A stretch of DNA of 64,000 bases, from the NCBI GenBank assembly GCA_964574215.1, contig CAZNLR010000017.1, forward strand, positions 28,135-92,134, written 5' to 3'. The stretch comes from GCA-2725625 sp964574215. GTDB lineage: Bacteria; Pseudomonadota; Alphaproteobacteria; Rhodospirillales; UBA2165. The notes beneath the pieces are model-generated. The model did no database searches, was not told the DNA's origin, and saw only the letters and a list, made by a program, of their open reading frames with translations. The translations under genes were made by a program, and so were the position numbers. Within the stretch, counting starts at the first letter, position 1, and each line of letters begins with the position of its first letter. Positions 42,570 through 52,209 of the stretch are shown in pieces.

Positions 42570-43574
42570 CTACCGGTCCGAGTTTGACGTTAAATCGCTT
42601 AATGAGCCTTCCGGCTTTAGCAGATAAAACATCACCAGGCCCCAGGCGACCCAGATAATTTCCCGGACGCGGCGGACAATCGCCGCAGCAATCCCTAAGG
42701 CCGGAGAGCCAGTGATGGCCGTCCCGATGACCAGAAACGCGCCTTCCTGGGCGCCGATGCTGGCCGGAATAAAGAAAGTGCCGGCCCGCACCAACTGGGC
42801 GGCGGTTTCGATAATCCAGGCGTCGGTAAATGATACCGGGTGACCGAGGAACATCATCGTGTAATAGACCTCCACCACGCCCAGCACCCAGTTGGCGATG
42901 GCTAAGACCAGGGCTCCGGCAAAGCGGCTTTTGTGCTCGGTATAAAACCGTGCGAGCCTGTCATCCATGTCTTCGAGGTGGTGGAGGACACCGTTCAGAC
43001 CCTCGAAAAATTTGTTGCGGCTGAGTAAACCACCAAGCCGCGTGGAAATCTTATAACGCTGGATGGCGTAGAACAGGTAGATGCCCAATGCAAAAGCGGC
43101 CAATCCGAGTCCGGCGACGGACTTATAAGTTTGATTGAGAGCGTCAGAGCCCAATATCAAAATAAATCCGGCAGACAGAAAGGCGACCAAAGCAGCCGAA
43201 TTAATGGTCTTGGCGAGGATGAGAGACGCCACGCCCTCGCGGTAACCGATGCCGTAAAGGGATTTCAGCAATAGCGCTTTGATCGGCTCACCCCCCATGC
43301 TGGCGGCGGGCAGGATGTTGTTGAAGGCTTCCCCGGCCAATCGGACCCGGAAGAAATGGCCGTACCATTTGACTTTCATGGGTGCCGACAGGACGGTCAT
43401 CTGCCAGGTGATGGTGTCGAGCAGGAACGCCGCGAAATAGAGCGCCAGTATCAACAGAAAGCCGTACCCCACTTGACCGACCAGCCGAAGCGCCTCGTTC
43501 AGGTCGGTTTCAATGACGATCAGTCCCAAGAGCACCATGCCGATAACGAGAAATATGATTTTGAAAAATTTCAC
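42570..43574 (-). CDS. hpnL: Hopanoid-associated membrane protein HpnL (flippase-like)
   Basis: A 334-residue polytopic membrane protein of the UPF0104/lysylphosphatidylglycerol-synthase transmembrane family. It shows helices throughout, RLAGEAFNNILPAASMGGEPIKALLL, TFFIPASIGAQEGAFLVIG and a basic loop before the last helix. HpnL proteins occur in hopanoid clusters and are thought to act in lipid flipping or transfer. It lies 12 bases after the phosphatidyltransferase gene on the same strand, in the order hpnN, phosphatidyltransferase, hpnL. Confidence 0.86.
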   Translation of the reverse strand: MKFFKIIFLVIGMVLLGLIVIETDLNEALRLVGQVGYGFLLILALYFAAFLLDTITWQMTVLSAPMKVKWYGHFFRVRLAGEAFNNILPAASMGGEPIKALLLKSLYGIGYREGVASLILAKTINSAALVAFLSAGFILILGSDALNQTYKSVAGLGLAAFALGIYLFYAIQRYKISTRLGGLLSRNKFFEGLNGVLHHLEDMDDRLARFYTEHKSRFAGALVLAIANWVLGVVEVYYTMMFLGHPVSFTDAWIIETAAQLVRAGTFFIPASIGAQEGAFLVIGTAITGSPALGIAAAIVRRVREIIWVAWGLVMFYLLKPEGSLSDLTSNSDR

Positions 43575-43586
43575 GCGGCCGACTCC

Positions 43587-44261
43587 TCAGACATGATAAT
43601 TCTTATCTTTGGCCACGATCGACATGATCCAGTATACGTGAGCACCGATGGCGGCGGTGGGCAGCAGCAGCCAGGTCAAGTCGGCTAACGCCATCACCAA
43701 TACGATAATAAAAAAATCGGCCCTGAAGAGTTCCCTGAACACGAACAAAATCCAATCCTTGATATTGTCGGGCGCCGTTGAATCGATGGGCTCATCGTTA
43801 TCCCTGCTGGCTTTGTAGACAGCGTCCACCCATACGCCGATCCAATAATTTATCGTGGTCCCGAGCGTTCCGACCAATCCCAGCCACAACCAAATCTCAT
43901 TGTCGGTCCGAACCGCGTAACCGTATCCCAGTCCGGCAAAAAACACAGCATGCACCACCCAGTCGACAAAAGAATCGAAATAGTGCCCGAACCGTGACGT
44001 CAAATTTCTATGTCTGGCGATTTCGCCATCACAATTATCCAGTATGTAATTACCGGCCAGGAACGCGGCTCCCCATATACCCTCAGCATAGCCGCCGGTT
44101 GCAAACATGGCGCCGGCGGCAAGGCCCAATACGAGCGATAGCAAAGTTACCAGGTTGGGGGTCAAAAACGTGCGCAGCAGCAGAGGCGTCAGCCAGCCGG
44201 ACAAATGACGCACCACTGGAAATAGCGGCTGATGGGTATCGTTATCAGGCCGGGCGTTCAT
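43587..44261 (-). CDS. CDP-alcohol phosphatidyltransferase family protein
   Basis: A 224-residue integral membrane enzyme with the complete CDP-alcohol motif DNCDGEIARHRNLTSRFGHY followed by FDSFVDW, containing all four aspartates. The family moves a phospho- or phosphono-alcohol from a CDP/CMP carrier to a lipid alcohol. ATG 44261 overlaps the hpnN stop (ATGA) and is preferred to the start at 44315 inside hpnN. Being coupled to hpnN and hpnL and near aminoethylphosphonate genes, it is a candidate for joining a head group to a lipid. The acceptor is unknown. Confidence 0.88.
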   Translation of the reverse strand: MNARPDNDTHQPLFPVVRHLSGWLTPLLLRTFLTPNLVTLLSLVLGLAAGAMFATGGYAEGIWGAAFLAGNYILDNCDGEIARHRNLTSRFGHYFDSFVDWVVHAVFFAGLGYGYAVRTDNEIWLWLGLVGTLGTTINYWIGVWVDAVYKASRDNDEPIDSTAPDNIKDWILFVFRELFRADFFIIVLVMALADLTWLLLPTAAIGAHVYWIMSIVAKDKNYHV

Positions 44262-46873
44262 GGCGTGCTCCTTCGCCACATGGCCATGAAGGCCGGCAAA
44301 ACGCCCAGGGTGCAAATCAACGTCAAGGTAATGGCAATCGTCAGAAGCACGCCCATGCTAGAGGTGCCGGGATGGCTGGACAGAGCGATGCTGCCGAAGG
44401 ATCCGATCGTGGTGAGGGCGCTGAAGACGACCGCCCGGGGCGTGCTGGTCCGCATCATGTCGCTGGGGCTCTCCTGATGGCGTTCCCGCAGCACCAGGTG
44501 AATGCCGCTGGCGATGCCGAGACCAAAAAGCAACGGCAAAACGATTACGTTGGCGAAGTTGAACGGTAGATCGAACATGACCGACACCGACAGGGTAAAC
44601 AGTGCCGCCAGGAGAAGCGGCGTGAAGATCAAGACGATCTCCCTAAGCCCCTTAGTCAGATAAACGACCAACATGGCAATCATAACAACCGATAAAAACG
44701 CAGCTTCAGCAAAGGCGCCAACGACGGCGTCGCCGCCTTCCGTGATGACCACCGGGTTACCGGTGGCGTCCGGGGCCAGGCTCTGAACCGCTTTGACGAA
44801 AGAGACCAGTTTCGTCCGGTCGCGCATATTCCCTTCAGGTATGACTTCCAGCCGGGCGCGGCCATCGGCGGCGATCTGACGGTCCCGGAAATTAGCCGGT
44901 ATTTGCGGTATAGTGACTTCTTCCGCCGACAAAGCGGTGCGGAGATCAACCAGACGCTGGGGCAATGTTGCCAGTAGGCGGTGCTCCAAATCGGCGAGGT
45001 CGACGGGATTGATTTGAGAGAGAGCACCCACCAGTTTTTGTACTGAATCTTTTAATAAGGAATCCGGGCTGCGAGTGGAAAAGTCCGAAACGACAGTTTG
45101 GAAATCGGCCAACGCCTCCCTCCGTAGCTTGTCGGTGATCTCCGGTTTTTTGACTTCGCCCGACAGTGACGGCAGAAGAATCAAGGAGGCGGATTCTAAA
45201 ATAGCAAATTTATCATCCTGGTATTTGGGCACTAAATTATACAAAGAGACCGTATCATCGACTTCCTTCAACTCGACTATCTTGTTACCCAATTCCTTCG
45301 CGGTCTCGAGGTTCTCGGCGAGGATGGTAATCGTGTAAGGGCCGGTGCCGCCGTTTTCCATCAAATCGAAAAATGTCGAAACGGATTCCGTTTTTGGATC
45401 TTTCAGATTCAGCGGATCGAAGTCGAAATTCGCTCTGGGGGCCAATAGGGTCGAGGCCAATCCCAATATCATCGCGATTGTAACAATGGGACCTCGATAT
45501 CGGATCAGCCCCGCCGACACGCCAGGCAACTCTTGTTGCGGTCCTGTTCCCGCGGCCAAAATTGGCAATAATATCAGTAGGGCTGGTAAAAGGGTCAGAT
45601 TAGCGAACAGGGCGATGAACATGCCGGTGCCTGCAATGGTGCCCAGTTCCGCCAACCCCAGATAGTCGGTCGGCAGAAAGGAGAAAAAGCCGATGGCGGC
45701 GGCGATGGCAGAAAGGAATAACGCGCCACTCACTTGTTCGGCGGCCTTAATCAGCGCTGCTTCTGTTTCATCGCCTGCGATAATCTGTTCTTTGTAGCGG
45801 AGGCCGAAATGGATGCCGAAATCGACGCTCAAGCCAATAAACAGGACGGCGAAAGCGACGGAAATCAGGTTCAGCGTACCGATGGCCAGAGCGGCGAAAC
45901 CGGCCGTCCAGATCAATCCGAAGATCAAGGTAATCAGCGTAGCGGCGACCAAACGCACCGACTTCAACCCCCAGGTCAAGAGGGCCAGCACCAGAGTCAA
46001 GGACAGAATTCCGGCCAGCCCCAAGCCATCGACGACGCTTTCCAATTCTTCATCGGCCATAGGCAGTGAACCGGTAAGCCTCATGCGGACGCCGAAATCC
46101 TCTTGCAATTTCAATTCCTTTGCCACATCGCGTAGCACCTCAATGGCTTCTTCACCCGGGTGGAGCGAGGAAAAATCGGTTTTCGGCTGGATCACGATGA
46201 CTCGTCTGAGATCATCCGGATCGGTCCCGCCACCGGAGATTACGGTCCGCCAGGACAGGCGGTCCGGCTTTCCCGTCGCTTGGGCTTGGACAATGGCGGT
46301 AATGCGGTCGATCAACTTGCCCGCGGCGGCGAGCGTTTCCCGGTCTCCGCCGTTATCAGATTCTTTCAGTATGAGAGACAACGTGCCGAACAGTCCGGCG
46401 AGCGAAGGATCGTTCCAGAGGCGGCCCAAAAATGGCTGAGCGGCCACCAGTTTATCGCTCAACGCCTCCAACTCATCCAGATCCAGGTAGAGCAGTCCGT
46501 TTTGCCTGAAAAAGGCGTCTCCCGCCGGATCGAATATCTCACCGAAAAAATCCGGCTGCTTGCGTAACCGCTGGACCAAAACATTAGCCCCGTCGGCGAC
46601 CAGATCAGGATTATCTCCGTCGAGGACGATCACCACATTGTCGGAAAACTGCGGGAAAGCATCCGACAGGGCATTGGAATTTTTCCGGAAGGGCAGGTCC
46701 GGCGACAGCATGTCGACGGTATCGGTGTTGACGCCGATATGGGTGGCGGTGAACACGGCCGCGCCGACGGTCAGCAACGATGCGAGAACCACCACCGTCA
46801 TCGCGTGGCGGCACAGCAGGCGGACCCAGCCGCCAATGGCACCAATAAATTGCCTGTTTAGTCGAGACGCCAA
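44258..46873 (-). CDS. hpnN: Hopanoid biosynthesis-associated RND transporter HpnN
   Basis: An RND/MMPL-type transporter of about 870 residues with two sets of transmembrane helices and two large periplasmic domains: first helix TVVVLASLLTVGAAVFTATHIGVNTDTVDMLS, then the sterol-sensing-like repeats FAVLFIGLSVDFGIHFGLRY and LPLLFGLGIASGIHLVLRERHQ. HpnN moves hopanoids to the outer membrane. The start is unclear: GTG 46879 has its AGGAAG site directly abutting, whereas TTG 46873 has it 6 bases away and is used here. Coupled by ATGA to the next phosphatidyltransferase gene. Confidence 0.92.
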   Translation of the reverse strand: MASRLNRQFIGAIGGWVRLLCRHAMTVVVLASLLTVGAAVFTATHIGVNTDTVDMLSPDLPFRKNSNALSDAFPQFSDNVVIVLDGDNPDLVADGANVLVQRLRKQPDFFGEIFDPAGDAFFRQNGLLYLDLDELEALSDKLVAAQPFLGRLWNDPSLAGLFGTLSLILKESDNGGDRETLAAAGKLIDRITAIVQAQATGKPDRLSWRTVISGGGTDPDDLRRVIVIQPKTDFSSLHPGEEAIEVLRDVAKELKLQEDFGVRMRLTGSLPMADEELESVVDGLGLAGILSLTLVLALLTWGLKSVRLVAATLITLIFGLIWTAGFAALAIGTLNLISVAFAVLFIGLSVDFGIHFGLRYKEQIIAGDETEAALIKAAEQVSGALFLSAIAAAIGFFSFLPTDYLGLAELGTIAGTGMFIALFANLTLLPALLILLPILAAGTGPQQELPGVSAGLIRYRGPIVTIAMILGLASTLLAPRANFDFDPLNLKDPKTESVSTFFDLMENGGTGPYTITILAENLETAKELGNKIVELKEVDDTVSLYNLVPKYQDDKFAILESASLILLPSLSGEVKKPEITDKLRREALADFQTVVSDFSTRSPDSLLKDSVQKLVGALSQINPVDLADLEHRLLATLPQRLVDLRTALSAEEVTIPQIPANFRDRQIAADGRARLEVIPEGNMRDRTKLVSFVKAVQSLAPDATGNPVVITEGGDAVVGAFAEAAFLSVVMIAMLVVYLTKGLREIVLIFTPLLLAALFTLSVSVMFDLPFNFANVIVLPLLFGLGIASGIHLVLRERHQESPSDMMRTSTPRAVVFSALTTIGSFGSIALSSHPGTSSMGVLLTIAITLTLICTLGVLPAFMAMWRRSTP

Positions 46874-46965
46874 GCGCACCTTCCTGATTGTGTTCCCGCT
46901 TATAGCCAGCGCCCGCCATCATAGGCAAGCTTGACATCACCGCCAGTGTTTATGATTTTCCCCTG

Positions 46966-47587
46966 ATGAGAATAGAAATTCCAAAATTTGAGATTCCCTG
47001 GGATCAGCAGATCGCCCGCGTTCTGGTGAAGCCGCTGGTTAATACACCGGTGCGGCCCAACCACCTGACTGCCTTTACCCTGTGCCTGGCTCTGATGGGG
47101 GCGGCGTTGCTGGCGACGGGGGATCGTGTTCTCCCGCTTTCTGGACCATTTCGACGGCGAATTGGCGCGGCTGCAGGGTACCTCATCCAGGTTCGGCTAT
47201 TATTTCGACTATGTGGTGGGCGGGATCGGTTATGCCGCTCTATTCACCGGCCTTGGCATCGGGCACTTCAACGGTGATCTGGGGTATTGGGCTATTCTGT
47301 TGGGCGGGGCCGGCGCCGCGTCGGCGCTCATATCGCTTTTTTCCAATCTGGGAATTGACAAGCGCAGCGAGGACTTGGGCGAGGGCGAGGCCATCGGTTA
47401 TCCCGATTTCCTGGGTTTCGAGCTGGAGGACGGCATTTACCTGTTGGCGCCGGTCACCTGGCTGGGATTTTTGACGCCGTTTTTCGTCGCCGCTGGGATC
47501 GGCGCCAGCATCTATTGCCTCTGGACCATCTGGACGTACATCCGGCTGGGCTCAAAGAAAGCGGCGGAACCGCCAAAAAAAGAATAA
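46966..47587 (+). pseudogene. Broken CDP-alcohol phosphatidyltransferase
   Basis: Two frames together resemble one phosphatidyltransferase. The first (from 46966) gives the N-terminus with NTPVRPNHLTAFTLCLALMG and a first helix, then shifts out of frame near 47125. The second (about 47126-47587) begins within FSRFLDHFDGELARLQGTSS and runs to a normal end. The residues expected between, roughly 15-20, are missing, so a small out-of-frame deletion is likely. In addition, the fourth motif aspartate, the presumed catalytic base, is Gly (RFGYYFDYVVG). Either a decaying gene or a local assembly error; the lost Asp favours decay. Its end overlaps the converging gene by 36 bases. Confidence 0.75.
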
Positions 47588-48160
47588 GGCGAAGAAGGTA
47601 GCGCCGATGGCGGCGGCGATGATCAGAGGCTGTGCCCAACCCAGCAGAACCGCCGCAGGCACCGCCAGCATGGCGTCGTCGGGATCGAACCCAGCCGTGC
47701 TTTCCAGTTCCGCCGCCCGGTCGCCCGCCTGATCTTCCGCCCGCATCACTAGCCAGAGAACGGCGGAAATGGCCAAGCCCGCGACCAGACCCAAGGGTAT
47801 CGACCAGAGACCGAGTTCGCCACCCCTAAGGCCGATGCCGATACCGACAAAGGCCAGAGAGTTGGATGCCGAATCGGCAATCAAATCATAAGTGTGGCCC
47901 CAGGGCGTAGTCTTGCCAGTCAGGCGGGCGAGGATGCCGTCGGCCCGGTCCAGGCACAGGGACAGCACGAACAGAACACTGCCGGCGATCGCCCAGAATT
48001 CCTGGCCGACCGAAAAGCAGGCCGCCGCGCCGATCCCGCCCATCAGCCTGAGCGTGGTCAGCTGGTTGGGCGTCACCGGCGTCTTCGCCAGGGGGCGGAC
48101 GCCGACCTCGACAATGCGGTGTATCCAGGTGTTGTGGCTGATATCCGGTGCTCCCATCAT
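47552..48160 (-). CDS. CDP-alcohol phosphatidyltransferase family protein
   Basis: A 202-residue membrane protein with the complete motif DRADGILARLTGKTTPWGHT followed by YDLIADS, including all four aspartates. The N-terminal PLAKTPVTPNQLTTLRLMGG and helices fit the family. Start 48160 (ATG ATG) is preferred to a TTG at 48193, which would fall over a candidate -10 (GATAAT). It diverges from phnW across 66 bases. With the aminoethylphosphonate pathway next door it is a good candidate for attaching the phosphonate head group, by analogy with ethanolamine/choline phosphotransferases. Confidence 0.85.
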   Translation of the reverse strand: MMGAPDISHNTWIHRIVEVGVRPLAKTPVTPNQLTTLRLMGGIGAAACFSVGQEFWAIAGSVLFVLSLCLDRADGILARLTGKTTPWGHTYDLIADSASNSLAFVGIGIGLRGGELGLWSIPLGLVAGLAISAVLWLVMRAEDQAGDRAAELESTAGFDPDDAMLAVPAAVLLGWAQPLIIAAAIGATFFALFFFWRFRRFL

Positions 48161-48226
48161 GGTGGACTTAGGTATCTTATTATCCGATAACAAAGGTCAC
48201 AAACAAGAACCCCAACGGGAATAATC

Positions 48227-49348
48227 ATGTCCGACGACAAAAAAGAACCGCTGCTTTTGACCCCGGGACCTCTAACGACCTCGCTTACCGTCAAGCAGGC
48301 CATGCTCAGGGACTGGGGATCGCGGGACCGGGATTTCATCGACCTGACGGCGCGCATCTGCCACAACATCGAAACCATGGCGGGCGTTGAGGCAGGCAGC
48401 GACAGCCATGTGTGCGTTCCCGTGCAAGGTAGCGGCACCTTCGCCATAGAGGCCACTCTGAACACGGTCGTACCAGGAACGGCCAAGGTGCTGGTGCTGA
48501 TCAATGGCGCCTACGGTCACCGGATCGCCAAAATCTGCACCTATATCGACCGGGATTTCATTGCGCTGGAAACGGCGGAGGATACGCCGCCTTCTTTAGA
48601 GGAAATCGAAGCCGCGTTGGACAGTAACCAGGGAATCACCCACCTTGCCGCCGTCCATTGCGAGACCACCTCGGGCATTCTCAACCCCATCAAGGACATC
48701 GCCGAATTGGCGGCGCAAAGGGGCGTGGCGTTGATCGTCGACGCCATGAGTTCTTTCGGTGCGCTTCCCCTGGACGTCATCGGCTTGAACTGCGCCGCCC
48801 TGGTGGCGTCGGCCAACAAGTGCTTGCAAGGGGTGCCGGGCGTTGGGTTCGCGGTGATCGAAAAATCGGTGTTGGAAAACGCCGAGGGCAACGCCACGTC
48901 GCTCAGCCTGAACCTCTATAGTCAGTGGCGATATTTCGAGAAAACCGGGCAATGGCGCTTTACGCCACCCACCCACGTGCTGGCCGCCCTGGATCAGGCA
49001 ATCAAAGAGCACGAGGCCGAAGGCGGTGTCGAGGGCAGGGGCGCCCGCTACCGGGAGAACTGTAAGGCGCTGATCGACGGCATGCGCGGTCTCGGGTTCA
49101 AAACTTACCTGCCGGATCAGCTGCAGGCCCCCATCATCGTCACCATCCACCCGCCCCAGGACCCCAACTTCGATTTCGAGGATTTCTACAAACGCCTCCG
49201 CACCAAGGGCTTCGCCATCTACCCCGGCAAACTCACCCAGGCCGACAGCTTCCGCATGGGCTGCATCGGCGATCTCACCGCATCCGACATGAAAAACGCC
49301 GTTGCGGCGGTCGGTGAGGTGATGGGAGAGATGGGGATTGAGGTTTAG
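48227..49348 (+). CDS. phnW: 2-aminoethylphosphonate-pyruvate transaminase
   Basis: A 373-residue class V PLP aminotransferase. LLLTPGPLTTSLTVKQAMLRDWGSRD at the N-terminus and SFGALPLDVIGLNCAALVASANKCLQGVPG, which includes the PLP lysine, match PhnW. It interconverts phosphonoacetaldehyde plus alanine with 2-aminoethylphosphonate plus pyruvate. Since PEP mutase and phosphonopyruvate decarboxylase are nearby, here it should work in the biosynthetic direction. GGGA lies 7 bases before the ATG. Serine-pyruvate type transaminases are relatives but lack this context. Confidence 0.92.
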   Translation: MSDDKKEPLLLTPGPLTTSLTVKQAMLRDWGSRDRDFIDLTARICHNIETMAGVEAGSDSHVCVPVQGSGTFAIEATLNTVVPGTAKVLVLINGAYGHRIAKICTYIDRDFIALETAEDTPPSLEEIEAALDSNQGITHLAAVHCETTSGILNPIKDIAELAAQRGVALIVDAMSSFGALPLDVIGLNCAALVASANKCLQGVPGVGFAVIEKSVLENAEGNATSLSLNLYSQWRYFEKTGQWRFTPPTHVLAALDQAIKEHEAEGGVEGRGARYRENCKALIDGMRGLGFKTYLPDQLQAPIIVTIHPPQDPNFDFEDFYKRLRTKGFAIYPGKLTQADSFRMGCIGDLTASDMKNAVAAVGEVMGEMGIEV

Positions 49349-49499
49349 GCCGGGAAAATATCGTATCGATTTATCCAGTCCTCCCGGAAACCAGCCTCTA
49401 GCTCCGCCATAGCTATCTCAACGGAATACGGCGATTATTGTGATCCCTGACACAGCCGGATCATACATAATCGTGTATATACAATAGACATTAATCTTC

Positions 49500-50294
49500 A
49501 TGCGGGTAATTTTGATGCGATATATTTTGGTAATTGCTGCAATTATACTATTCTCAGGACCCGTTCTGGCGAAAGAGACCCGGAGCGATACATCGGTCTC
49601 AGACAAAATGCAGATCGTTTGGGATGAGGAGCGCGTTGACAATACCGATCCCAACGTACTGGTGCTTGAAGCTAGAATTTTGTTGAACGGTAAGCCAGGG
49701 CTAAAAAATAAAGAACTAGCGCAAAGAATGTTGGACAGTGCCTTTAGGCGTGATCCATCAGTCAGCTGGATGATCGGTTATCATTTAGAGCGTGATGGCG
49801 ATATCAAGGAAGCCATAAAATGGTATGAATTGTCGGCGGCTAATGGTGACCCTTCTGCTCATAGAGATCTGGGTCATTTATATTATTGGGGCGAGAAGGT
49901 GCCGGGTGATTATGTCAAGGCGCGCCAACATCTTCGTCAAGCCAATGATGGCGTCAGTGCTCATTCAATGGCGAAAATGCATTTCTATGGGTTGGGCGGC
50001 AGCGCTAATATGGCGGACGCCGAGAAGTGGTTCAAAATTGCCGCAAAGTTAGGCAATATCCTCGCCATGCGAAAGTTGGCGCAACTCTATTTGGACGGAA
50101 AATTCGGGTATGACGACAAATACATTCATGCACTCAGTTGGTTAATGGTTGCAAGCCATTTTGGTGATAAACGGGCGTTCAACAGCGTTGACAAAGTAAA
50201 GTTTTCGCTTTCTCAAAATGATATCGAACGATCAAGTAAAATGGCTGACGCATTTATCAAACTAATATCACCAGCCATTTTCAAATCCCGGTAG
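49500..50294 (+). CDS. Sel1-repeat (tetratricopeptide-like) protein, secreted
   Basis: A 264-residue protein with a signal peptide (RYILVIAAIILFSGPVLA, cleavage after A) and three or four Sel1-like repeats: AIKWYELSAANGDPSAHRDLG, ARQHLRQANDGVSAHSMAKM, AEKWFKIAAKLGNILAMRKLA and SWLMVASHFGD. Sel1 repeats mediate protein contacts, often in the periplasm or envelope. The start may be the second Met at 49515. It lies alone between phnW and a minus-strand gene, and nothing ties it to the phosphonate pathway. Base composition is more A/T-rich than its neighbours. Confidence 0.75.
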   Translation: MRVILMRYILVIAAIILFSGPVLAKETRSDTSVSDKMQIVWDEERVDNTDPNVLVLEARILLNGKPGLKNKELAQRMLDSAFRRDPSVSWMIGYHLERDGDIKEAIKWYELSAANGDPSAHRDLGHLYYWGEKVPGDYVKARQHLRQANDGVSAHSMAKMHFYGLGGSANMADAEKWFKIAAKLGNILAMRKLAQLYLDGKFGYDDKYIHALSWLMVASHFGDKRAFNSVDKVKFSLSQNDIERSSKMADAFIKLISPAIFKSR

Positions 50295-50341
50295 ACTATA
50301 ATTTTTCGGGCCAAGTTCTCTCGGAAATTATTTAAGTAGAT

Positions 50342-50893
50342 CTAACGAGGAGTTGGGTTGGGAAATTTTGGCATACGGTTGTTCAGCTGATAACCGGGTC
50401 GTTGACTTGTGCATACAGATGAATCCCTGATCAGCTTCTCATATTCTTTGGCCCAGTACTTCATACTTTTTCTATCTCCGCTATTTTGGACATCCTGTCG
50501 ATTTCTTTCAGCAGTCTGAGCGTCAGATTCAATCTCTGCACACTCCTGTTCTTTTTCCGCAATTTCAGTTTCCAGATCGGAATCATTTTCGCCGGATTGC
50601 ATCGACATCGGTCTGACATACGGGTTCCTTTTAAACTTACTCAACTCCCGATTAATAGCCGCCTCGGTTTCCCCGTTCGGGTTCATGATGCGGTCCTGGT
50701 AGAGTTTTTTCTCTTTTTGAAATTTGCCGATTTCCTGGAACATCTGTTCGTCGGGGTAGGGGGTGAGGCCGTATTCCGGGATGTCGTAGCGGCCCAGTTG
50801 GTGTAGGGCTTTTTTGGTTTTGAGAGTGTCTTCTTCTTCGACGTGGCGGTCGGAGCCGACACTGCCGGCGAGGCGGAATTGGTTAGTGAACAT
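50342..50893 (-). CDS. Hypothetical protein with a peptidoglycan-binding-like repeat
   Basis: A 183-residue protein not recognised as a whole. Residues about 20-85 (LKTKKALHQLGRYDIPEYGL, FQEIGKFQKEKKLYQDRIMN, GETEAAINREL) resemble the helical peptidoglycan-binding-like unit found in alphaproteobacterial proteins (FQ---GL--DG-M-PGGET---). The C-terminal half is a charged, Glu/Gln-rich probable coiled coil with two cysteines. There is no signal peptide. It sits with the Sel1 gene inside the phosphonate block but is on the opposite strand to it. Confidence 0.55.
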   Translation of the reverse strand: MFTNQFRLAGSVGSDRHVEEEDTLKTKKALHQLGRYDIPEYGLTPYPDEQMFQEIGKFQKEKKLYQDRIMNPNGETEAAINRELSKFKRNPYVRPMSMQSGENDSDLETEIAEKEQECAEIESDAQTAERNRQDVQNSGDRKSMKYWAKEYEKLIRDSSVCTSQRPGYQLNNRMPKFPNPTPR

Positions 50894-51054
50894 ATATTTT
50901 AATCCTTATTAAATAGAAATTAATTCCAAAATAATAACTAATATATGGATATTTTCACCTAATTCACGATTTAGCTATAACCGAATGTAGATATTAACCT
51001 GTAGAAATTATGGGAAAATATCCGATCATTTCAGTGAGAACCGCCGAATTTCGA

Positions 51055-52191
51055 TCAACCCACAACAAAATCCCTGAACCGCCGGGCCACATCCGCCGGT
51101 TTGACCGTGGGACGGCCGAGCTCGGCTAGGGAGCCGGGCTGGATTTTGGCGTGGATGAGGGTGGGACCGTCCTGCAGGAGCGCACTAGAAAGGGCGATCT
51201 GGAAACCTTCGATGCTGTCGCACGTAGCGGCCCGGCGGTAGCCGCAGGCGAGGGCAACGGCGGCGAAATCCACGTGGGGGCTGACCGTGGCCTGGCCGCC
51301 GGTGGAATCGTGAACGCCGTTGTCGAGAACGATATGAAGCATATTTTTGGGCGCATAAGCGCCGATGGTGGCGAGGCTGCCCATTTTCATCAGCAAGGCG
51401 CCGTCGCCGTCCAGCATGACCACTGGCTTCTCCGTGTTCAAGGCGACGCCCAGCCCCATACCCGAGGCGCCGCCCATTGAGCCTACCTGATAGAGGTGCT
51501 GGGGCCGGTCGGCGATGGTGAAGAGCTCTCGCCCGCACTTGCCCGTGGTGGCGATGATGGCGGTCTCATCGGATACGGTCTCCAGCACGCATTCAATCGT
51601 TTGGTAGCGGGTGGCCGGGCCGCCGCCGCCCGAGAAATCCATATGCTCCTCCGGCTCCTTAGGCTCGGCCGCTTGCTGGTCCAGGGGTTCGTCTTTCACC
51701 GTACCCTTTTCCATGACAAAGCCGAAGGGAAGTCCATCCGCCGCCATCGCCTTCTCGGCCGTGTCCAGCGCTGTTTTGATATCGGATTGTTCTTGAGGAA
51801 ACGTCATCGAAGGAACCCGGATGGTCTCCAGCATGGACTGGGTGATCTGGCCCATAAGTTCGTGCTGGGGTTCGTCCTTGACGCCCGGTTTACCGCGCCA
51901 GGTGGTAACCAAAAGCGTCGGAATGCGGAACGGAAAATTGAGGGAGGTCAGCGGATTGATGCAGTTGCCCAGGCCTGAATTCTGGCACATGACGACGGTC
52001 TTGTGGCCCGCCAGCCAGGCCCCGGCGGCAATGGCCACCGCTTCGCCTTCGCTGGCGGCACCCACATAGTCCGTTTTGTCAGACGTGATGGCCCGGTTGA
52101 TAAAGGGTGTCAGGAAAGAGCAGGGGACGCCGGTATAAAAATCGAAGCCGCGCTCATGGGCGGGAAGGATGAAATCGTCGGCCCGGATCAT
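51055..52191 (-). CDS. ppd: Phosphonopyruvate decarboxylase
   Basis: A 378-residue thiamine-diphosphate enzyme that decarboxylates 3-phosphonopyruvate to phosphonoacetaldehyde, pulling the unfavourable PEP mutase reaction forward. The N-terminal Pyr domain has FYTGVPCSFLTPFIN and GAASEGEAVAIAAGAWLAG with the catalytic Glu, then NSGLGNCINPLTSL. The C-terminal PP domain has VMLDGDGALLMKMGSLATIG and LDNGVHDSTGGQ. Order and spacing match Ppd. It lies 18 bases after the PEP mutase gene on the same strand. Confidence 0.95.
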   Translation of the reverse strand: MIRADDFILPAHERGFDFYTGVPCSFLTPFINRAITSDKTDYVGAASEGEAVAIAAGAWLAGHKTVVMCQNSGLGNCINPLTSLNFPFRIPTLLVTTWRGKPGVKDEPQHELMGQITQSMLETIRVPSMTFPQEQSDIKTALDTAEKAMAADGLPFGFVMEKGTVKDEPLDQQAAEPKEPEEHMDFSGGGGPATRYQTIECVLETVSDETAIIATTGKCGRELFTIADRPQHLYQVGSMGGASGMGLGVALNTEKPVVMLDGDGALLMKMGSLATIGAYAPKNMLHIVLDNGVHDSTGGQATVSPHVDFAAVALACGYRRAATCDSIEGFQIALSSALLQDGPTLIHAKIQPGSLAELGRPTVKPADVARRFRDFVVG

Positions 52192-52209
52192 CGACTGCTC
52201 ACTGAAAAT

